A stretch of DNA of 46,207 nt, from NCBI GenBank assembly GCA_964645405.1, contig CAZYCA010000017.1, forward strand, positions 1-46,207, in the 5' to 3' direction. This stretch comes from JAMWDF01 sp964645405. GTDB lineage: Bacteria > Ratteibacteria > UBA8468 > B48-G9 > DSTR01. The notes below the pieces were generated by a model. That model saw only the letters and a list, made by a program, of their open reading frames with translations, did not search any database and had not been told where the DNA came from. Below are positions 41,128 to 46,207 of this stretch, one piece after another; the stretch's first letter is position 1; the number at the start of each line of letters is the position of its first letter. The position numbers and the translations under genes are program-made.

Positions 41128-43164
41128 TTATTTCCCGGTAAAAATTTTGTAGATTTTGAAGTCAAAAGGCGCAATGGTATCAGAGAAAGAAAACGGTAAA
41201 AATTTTTCTCCGGTGAAAATTTCTTCTTCTTTCCAGATTTCTTGAATTCTAATTACCTTCCTCCTTTCCCCAAATTGAAGATGTAAACACCCTTTCCAGG
41301 GAGACGGACTATTATTCAGAGCACCTACCAGGAAAAAATCCGGGTCCTGGTTTGCGATTAGCTGGATTGGTTGCGGGGTGGCAATCACCGGAATTACTTT
41401 TCTGACTAACCTTCCATATATGTGTGCCAGTAAAGGAAGAATCCTTCTGGCAGCAATATCCTGGCTGAAGGGCACCCCGGTTAAAATTACAGTCCCTTTC
41501 TTGTATTTGCTTTCCCAGACAAGGGGTTGACCGAGGTGATTTCTACCAAGAATTTTTCCTTCCGGGACCTGTAGAAGAAAGTATTCATAACGGTCACCAC
41601 CGAATTTTTCTCCGCACCTGGTACAGGTAAGCAAATCATACTCCCACTTTCTTCCCTGGTTTTGCACACCTAACTGGTTCAGCATTTTTTCTGGTAACTG
41701 GTTAACTGCAGCTATGATGGTACCACCATCTTTCACATATTCATCCAGAACGGTGGAAAATTTGCTGGAAAAATCAACTTTTCCTGCCAGAAAAACCAGT
41801 TTGTATCCAGTTAGAGTTTTTATACCTGCAGTATCCACGAAAACATCGACACAATCTCCATAAGCACTGTTGACCAGGTGTCCGGTTTCGTAAGGTCGCA
41901 TATCATAGCCTTCCTTGAGCATCTGCAAATATTCCCACTGACTTTTCCAGAAAACCCGAGGATTAAAAGCTTCGTCAAACCCGCCCCAGGACTGGCTATG
42001 CCCTGGAAAGAAAAAATCAAAAAGATTGGCTATCTGCCAGTCTTCTGCTGTTACCGGTACCCGGTTACCCCAGACAAAAGGATGCCTCAGCAGAATACTG
42101 TGTCTGCTGTCAAAACCATGATAGAAATTAAGAACCAGGGCAATCGGAGTGATAGTCTTTCCGCGCTGTGGATGTTTTCTCAGGGTAAAATCCGCAAATT
42201 TTTTCGCCAGTTTCCCTGCTGGAGAAAGTCGAAAATTCCCTTTTTCATCAAAAATCCAGTGGGTGTAACTGGAAGTTTCCTGGTGGATTAAATTGGCCCC
42301 GGAAAGAAAACCAGTCATCCAGCTCCTGATCATTAAACTTTCTGTCCAGCCACCACGCCTTTGACCGGATTTATCGTACCAGGTTGGCTGGTTACGATGG
42401 GGATGATGGGTGGAGAAATCAAATCCCCATCTGCCATTGTACTGCCGGGCTGCACCCCGCAGAAAAGCCACGCCTAACTGAAGATTGGAAAGTCCACAGC
42501 CCCGCTCCAGCCAGACAAAGCGGAAACCCCAGTGGTAGTAATGATGCAGGGCAAAAAGCATCGCGGCATGAACCATCAGGTTTGCCTTCCGGTAATCAAT
42601 CCGGTGTCTTCTAAGATAGGAAAAAAAAGACCCGGGCTGGTTACTCCCAACCTGCTGACTAAAGAAAACTTTTTTCCAGAATTGATATGCTTCCTTTTTG
42701 TTGCGAAAAAAATGCTCTGGCCAGGGACAACAACTGTCCATCTCCCCGCAGATAACCCCCCATGATTTTTCCGGATGAGCCAGCAGCAGGTTGAAGATGC
42801 CGTCATAATAATTCTCCAGAAAGGAAAAAAAATCAGGGAAATTTTTTTTCACCCCTGGTCTCTGATAATCAAGGGTTGCCCGGAATAAATCTATCAGCAG
42901 GTAGTATTTCCCTACCTCACAGACCTTTATTCTTTCGGGGCAGGGGTGGCAGGGAAGACGGAAAGTGTTGAACAGTCCCAATTCTTTGGAAGCTTGTACA
43001 ATTTTTTCCTCCGGAGGATACATTACAGGAAAATCATCCTCTGGTTTTCTGGGCATGTCAGGAATATCTTTTTCCACCCATCTTCTCCAGATAAAATCAT
43101 CAACCAGAATACTTTCTCCACCAAGCAGGAATAAGTCTTTCCGGGAATCTTTTTTTCCGGGCAT
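41128..43164 (-). CDS. Putative glycoside hydrolase-like protein, family not recognised
   Basis: 678 residues without a signal peptide. The first 370 residues look like a TIM barrel of a glycosidase-like protein (MVHAAMLFALHHYYHWGFRFVWLE and similar aromatic-rich segments, written here in part). Residues about 380-570 resemble the flavodoxin/GATase-like domain of beta-galactosidases (TLTGYKLVFLAG, DEYVKDGGTIIAAVN). The end is beta-rich. A CTRC pair occurs at about 523-526. No family can be named with certainty. It sits 9 bp after the DUF4838 gene and likely works on the same glycan, although it lacks an export signal. The ribosome site is weak. Confidence 0.65.
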   Translation of the reverse strand: MPGKKDSRKDLFLLGGESILVDDFIWRRWVEKDIPDMPRKPEDDFPVMYPPEEKIVQASKELGLFNTFRLPCHPCPERIKVCEVGKYYLLIDLFRATLDYQRPGVKKNFPDFFSFLENYYDGIFNLLLAHPEKSWGVICGEMDSCCPWPEHFFRNKKEAYQFWKKVFFSQQVGSNQPGSFFSYLRRHRIDYRKANLMVHAAMLFALHHYYHWGFRFVWLERGCGLSNLQLGVAFLRGAARQYNGRWGFDFSTHHPHRNQPTWYDKSGQRRGGWTESLMIRSWMTGFLSGANLIHQETSSYTHWIFDEKGNFRLSPAGKLAKKFADFTLRKHPQRGKTITPIALVLNFYHGFDSRHSILLRHPFVWGNRVPVTAEDWQIANLFDFFFPGHSQSWGGFDEAFNPRVFWKSQWEYLQMLKEGYDMRPYETGHLVNSAYGDCVDVFVDTAGIKTLTGYKLVFLAGKVDFSSKFSTVLDEYVKDGGTIIAAVNQLPEKMLNQLGVQNQGRKWEYDLLTCTRCGEKFGGDRYEYFLLQVPEGKILGRNHLGQPLVWESKYKKGTVILTGVPFSQDIAARRILPLLAHIYGRLVRKVIPVIATPQPIQLIANQDPDFFLVGALNNSPSPWKGCLHLQFGERRKVIRIQEIWKEEEIFTGEKFLPFSFSDTIAPFDFKIYKIFTGK

Positions 43165-43173
43165 ACTTGATTT

Positions 43174-45522
43174 TCAGGGGAAGCGAATCAATCCGGATTT
43201 TTCCGGGATATTAAAAGATGGTTCAAAAACAGGATTCCACATCTGGAGTTCTTCTTTCCAGGTGATTTTTTTTCCATTAGCCAGAGAGTTTTCCGGGAAA
43301 TAGTAAACCCGACCAAAATTGGCTTCCCAGGTAACACCGGCAAAAGTTTCAGGACGGGGTAAGCTGGTGAGAGATTCTACAGGGATGATTAATTCTCCAC
43401 TCCAGTATTCATCACCAACAAAAGTTTTCACCCGGGCTTTACTTTCCCAGCCTGTATCACCGTTTCTGGCATCCCAGAGAATGCCTTTACTGGTAATAAT
43501 AAACTGGTAGTAAGTATCCCCGGCATAGAAGAAAGCCTCAAAGTTATCATCCCACCAGACAGGCTGGGCGCTGTTTTCTCTTTCTGCTCTGATAATCTGT
43601 CCTTTCTTCAGTCCAGCTTTCCATCCCAGATAAAGATTTTTCCCGTCGTGCATAAGGAAAACTTCTGTTGTTGTAGAAGCAGGTTGCCCGGTAACAGACT
43701 GGACAAAAACTCCGCTTCGTCCTGCCTGAGTCCACTGTTTATCCTCCAGCATGCCATCAAAAGAATCCAGCCCTTCACTGACAGCCGGACAGATAATTTC
43801 CTTTCTGAGGAATCTGGCACTTCCTAAAAAACTATCACTGGCCTGTTTCATCCTGACAAAACAGTTTTTCATCACAGCCACTCTCTGGTGATAAAGTTTC
43901 TCGTTAGAGGTAAGTTTTTCCGCCTCATCCAGATAGGTCATCAGCCGTGTTATTGTTTCTGGCGGGTAGAGTTTGGTCCAGAAAGTCTCATATCTCCCAT
44001 CTCTGCGGACGCCAGTCGCATAATTTTTTTTCAGGGCAGCTTCCAGTTCCAGATGAAACCTTAGCATTGGCCGGCTGGCTGGTCCGAAAAGGTCCTGACA
44101 GTATTCCCTCAGGATTTTGTCCACATCCTGCTGGACCTGCCAGAGGCTTTTAAAATAGATGTACATATTCAAAACCGTTGCCGGCCAGTCAGGCCAGGTA
44201 CCGCCGAAACGGCACTGGCCCACATCGAGTTCGTTGATGGCACCATCAACTTTACCGTAGCACCACCTCCAGATCTGGTTGATGTAATGAGCAGCCACCA
44301 CAAACTGGCCCGGTCCTGAGGGGAAATAATAATTCCAGACGTAAATTTTTTTCACCTTATTTTTCCAGTCGGTAATTCTTTGCTTGTAGGCTTCAATATC
44401 CTTCCTGTTCCAGTAAAGACCAATATCACAGATGGTGACAGCTACATTCGGCTGGAATTCCATACCTTCCGGGATATCCGCAAATTCCGCGTAAGAGCCA
44501 CCGTTTATCCAGCGGTCCGGATAAAATTTTCCTACTTCCTTCGCTATTTCATTCACCAGTCCCCAGACCAGCCGCGAATCAGTCCCGGTTTTTGGTGCGC
44601 TTCTGTCCCGGGAAGCTTCACAGGAAACACAGCGACAGCCGTAAAGACCATGGCTATCTCCTGGCCAGACATTAGCTGCCCTGACAGAAGGATCCTTAAA
44701 TTTTTTTAGGATATCAGCAACAATCTGTTTTTTTACCTCTGGATTGGTGAGACAGATATGTCCTCCTCCGTGGTTGGCATCAAGAAGGCGGCTACCGTCT
44801 TTCTGCAGGGCAAAATATTCCGGATGAGTTCTGGCAAACCGTTCTGGCCATTCGTTGAAGGCATGTGTTCCCGGAAAACCTTTCCTGGAACTACCCAGCC
44901 TCTGTCTTCTCCACCAGAGGCTGCTCTGCTCCCGACTTATCAGCGGGTCATCAGCATAGTATCCGTAAACAGCGCGGAAATCAAAAGAAGGTTTCTGTCG
45001 AAGGGAAACCTCCGGAAGGATAAGCTCTTTCTTTCCTGGGACTATTTCTCCCAGTTCTCCTGGCCAGTACCATCGCACACCGAGGTAACGTTCTAAAAAT
45101 TCATAGACAGCAAACAAGGTGCCAAAAGATTCATGGTTGCGAGTTTTAGGGTCAGCTAAAGGTGAAGAATCTCCACCTGCCAGGTAAAGATTACCCTTTT
45201 TGCTCACCAGAAGAATTTCTTCGTTTTCCAGTTTTTCAGGCTGTAGCCCTGCCTGAGAAGTCAGCCGGCATTTTCCCACAACCAGAAGGTGCTCGGGCTG
45301 ACTGGAGACACTGACAAGCTGACCTTCTTTTATGAGGGGGATACCTACACCGGTTGACTTTTCTATGTAACTGGCCAGCTCTTCTGAGGCAAATTTTTCT
45401 GTTACGGTTGGTTCATCTGGAAAAACAATGAAGCAGTAAGATTTTCCATTTTTCACTAAATACCTATCTGCCCCGGAAAGGAAAACAGAAAAGAGAAAGA
45501 AAAGCAGCGGTAGAACTCTCAT
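43174..45522 (-). CDS. Secreted DUF4838 protein with C-terminal CBM9-like domain
   Basis: 782 residues with a signal peptide (LPLLFFLFSVFLSGAD, ending near 20). Residues about 25-160 form a GH20/GH67-like N-terminal domain (KFASEELASYIEKSTGV). The DUF4838 barrel follows with HICLTNPEV, VWPGDSHGLYGCRCVSCE and IYVWNYYFP. The last about 190 residues form a CBM9/DOMON-like module (WWDDNFEAFF, WSGELIIPVESL), like that at the start of the DUF4091 protein. DUF4838 proteins are probable glycosidases of unproven specificity. The ribosome site aaggag overlaps the stop codon of the prepilin-like gene, indicating translational coupling. Confidence 0.82.
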   Translation of the reverse strand: MRVLPLLFFLFSVFLSGADRYLVKNGKSYCFIVFPDEPTVTEKFASEELASYIEKSTGVGIPLIKEGQLVSVSSQPEHLLVVGKCRLTSQAGLQPEKLENEEILLVSKKGNLYLAGGDSSPLADPKTRNHESFGTLFAVYEFLERYLGVRWYWPGELGEIVPGKKELILPEVSLRQKPSFDFRAVYGYYADDPLISREQSSLWWRRQRLGSSRKGFPGTHAFNEWPERFARTHPEYFALQKDGSRLLDANHGGGHICLTNPEVKKQIVADILKKFKDPSVRAANVWPGDSHGLYGCRCVSCEASRDRSAPKTGTDSRLVWGLVNEIAKEVGKFYPDRWINGGSYAEFADIPEGMEFQPNVAVTICDIGLYWNRKDIEAYKQRITDWKNKVKKIYVWNYYFPSGPGQFVVAAHYINQIWRWCYGKVDGAINELDVGQCRFGGTWPDWPATVLNMYIYFKSLWQVQQDVDKILREYCQDLFGPASRPMLRFHLELEAALKKNYATGVRRDGRYETFWTKLYPPETITRLMTYLDEAEKLTSNEKLYHQRVAVMKNCFVRMKQASDSFLGSARFLRKEIICPAVSEGLDSFDGMLEDKQWTQAGRSGVFVQSVTGQPASTTTEVFLMHDGKNLYLGWKAGLKKGQIIRAERENSAQPVWWDDNFEAFFYAGDTYYQFIITSKGILWDARNGDTGWESKARVKTFVGDEYWSGELIIPVESLTSLPRPETFAGVTWEANFGRVYYFPENSLANGKKITWKEELQMWNPVFEPSFNIPEKSGLIRFP

Positions 45523-45528
45523 TCTCCT

Positions 45529-46207
45529 TCACCGGTAACTGGGATAGGCTCTCCAGGTGTATCTTTCCAGCTGCTGATTCCACTTTAACCAGGAGACATG
45601 ACCATCAGTCCAGAGGTAATTGGCACCGAGGTTGTGGACAGCACCAAAATTGGTCTCGCCACCGCCCAGTCCGAAATACCAGGAGAACTGGTACCTTACT
45701 TCGCCAGGTCCTTTTTCTACCTCATTTTTGTTTGCATACCTCTGCACTGTACCGACCCAGAGACACCAGGTAGGGTTTCTTATGCTCTGATATTTCTGGA
45801 AGATACCCCGAAGCGCAGCATCCAGAGTGCCCAGGTTGGAGTTGTAAGCGTAGTTAAAATAATAACCAGGATAAACTCTTTTTTCTGTAGGGCATCTTAA
45901 AAGTGCGCAGTTTTGCCAGTTTCCAGTATACTGATTCAGCCAGTTACCGTCAGTACCCTTTAAACCCAGGTAGCGTGTGATGGGACCCCACCAGAAATAG
46001 CCGTACTGGTCAACTGCTGCAGCACAGGGCATCCAGCCATCATAATCCTGAATATACATCAAAAGACCAACACCTATCTGTTTAAGGTTATTCATACAGA
46101 CTGCCTGTCGGGCTTTCTCTCTGGCTTTGCTAAGTGCTGGCAGAAGTATGGCTGCTAAAATCGCAATGATAGCGACCACCACTAAAAGTTCAATCAGAGT
46201 AAAACCA
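45529..46207 (-). CDS. Prepilin-like protein (type IV pilin N-terminus), cut at the window edge
   Basis: The frame is open to the right edge; about 8 upstream residues can be read (GFTLIELL, 46206-46183), completing GFTLIELLVVVAIIAILAAI, the prepilin peptidase site and hydrophobic helix. Only the short leader before the Gly is missing. The next part (KAREKARQAVCMNNLKQIG) and the C-terminal TDGHVSWLKW are the pattern of the abundant DUF1559-like pseudopilins of PVC and related bacteria. It is probably cleaved and held in the inner membrane or assembled. Its role may be export or surface display rather than true pili. It leads into the DUF4838 gene with 6 bp between them. Confidence 0.88.
   Translation of the reverse strand, partial: GFTLIELLVVVAIIAILAAILLPALSKAREKARQAVCMNNLKQIGVGLLMYIQDYDGWMPCAAAVDQYGYFWWGPITRYLGLKGTDGNWLNQYTGNWQNCALLRCPTEKRVYPGYYFNYAYNSNLGTLDAALRGIFQKYQSIRNPTWCLWVGTVQRYANKNEVEKGPGEVRYQFSWYFGLGGGETNFGAVHNLGANYLWTDGHVSWLKWNQQLERYTWRAYPSYR

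Noticed and set aside
1..46207. CRISPR arrays, tRNA/rRNA genes, riboswitches, insertion sequences, phage or integrase genes
   Set aside because: None were seen on reading; intergenic gaps are nearly all under 110 bp, leaving little room for them. No stretch above 300 bp lacks a gene.

Overview
The window is a gene-dense stretch of bacterial chromosome with about 40 protein genes, mostly separated by tiny gaps or 4-bp overlaps. I see no rRNA, tRNA, CRISPR array, transposase, integrase or phage gene. The cell has a Gram-negative envelope (lpxB, an MsbA-type exporter, a PagL-like outer-membrane deacylase, RseP). It appears anaerobic and sulfide-using (COG1900 plus NIL-ferredoxin homocysteine synthesis, a His-type Thi4, many Fe-S proteins). 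It makes isoprenoids by the MEP pathway and is rich in carbohydrate genes typical of PVC, Omnitrophota or Lentisphaerota-like genomes (DUF4091, DUF4838, GH1, GH4, a dockerin-like tail, a prepilin of the DG-motif type). The phylum is inference; no marker gene settles it.

Layout. 3-1901: end of an AT-rich lipase-like gene cut by the left edge. 1938-2951: a DapB-like oxidoreductase. 3058-12036: a sulfur island behind a textbook sigma-70 promoter (2991-3019) overlapped by an inverted repeat. It runs Rrf2 regulator, cysK, thi4, COG1900, NIL-ferredoxin, cysteine desulfurase, nadA, iscU, an RseC-like membrane protein, nfu, larE, mnmA. 12101-18767: radical SAM protein, UbiB-like kinase, pagL-like, lpxB, msbA. 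18788-22331: GH1 beta-glycosidase, sugar isomerase-like TIM barrel, GH4 glycosidase. 22358-24000: ECF sigma factor, zinc-finger membrane anti-sigma candidate, small secreted basic protein, then a terminator.

The strand then flips. 25565-24024 (-): Gfo/Idh/MocA oxidoreductase. 28546-25607 (-): M19 dipeptidase-like protein, DUF123 nuclease-like protein, an exported unknown. 34945-28578 (-): dxr, rseP, ispG, DUF4091 protein. 35006-37893 (+): membrane protein of unknown function and a secreted dockerin-tailed putative glycosidase. 46207-37917 (-): prepilin-like protein (cut by the right edge), DUF4838 protein, putative glycosidase, rmuC and a Maf-RlmD fusion.

How the genes fit together. The sulfur island joins sulfide capture (CysK, COG1900), persulfide and cluster assembly (desulfurase, IscU, Nfu) and three sulfur-inserting enzymes. 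Those three (Thi4, LarE, MnmA) each carry residues pointing away from the usual sacrificial-Cys or persulfide-Cys chemistry: Thi4 has His where the sacrificial Cys would be, LarE has three cysteines able to hold a cluster, and MnmA has lost its second catalytic Cys. This shared pattern is the most interesting signal in the window. Other notable points are the Maf-RlmD fusion, an rmuC that seems to start at ATT, and an M19 protein lacking half of its metal ligands.
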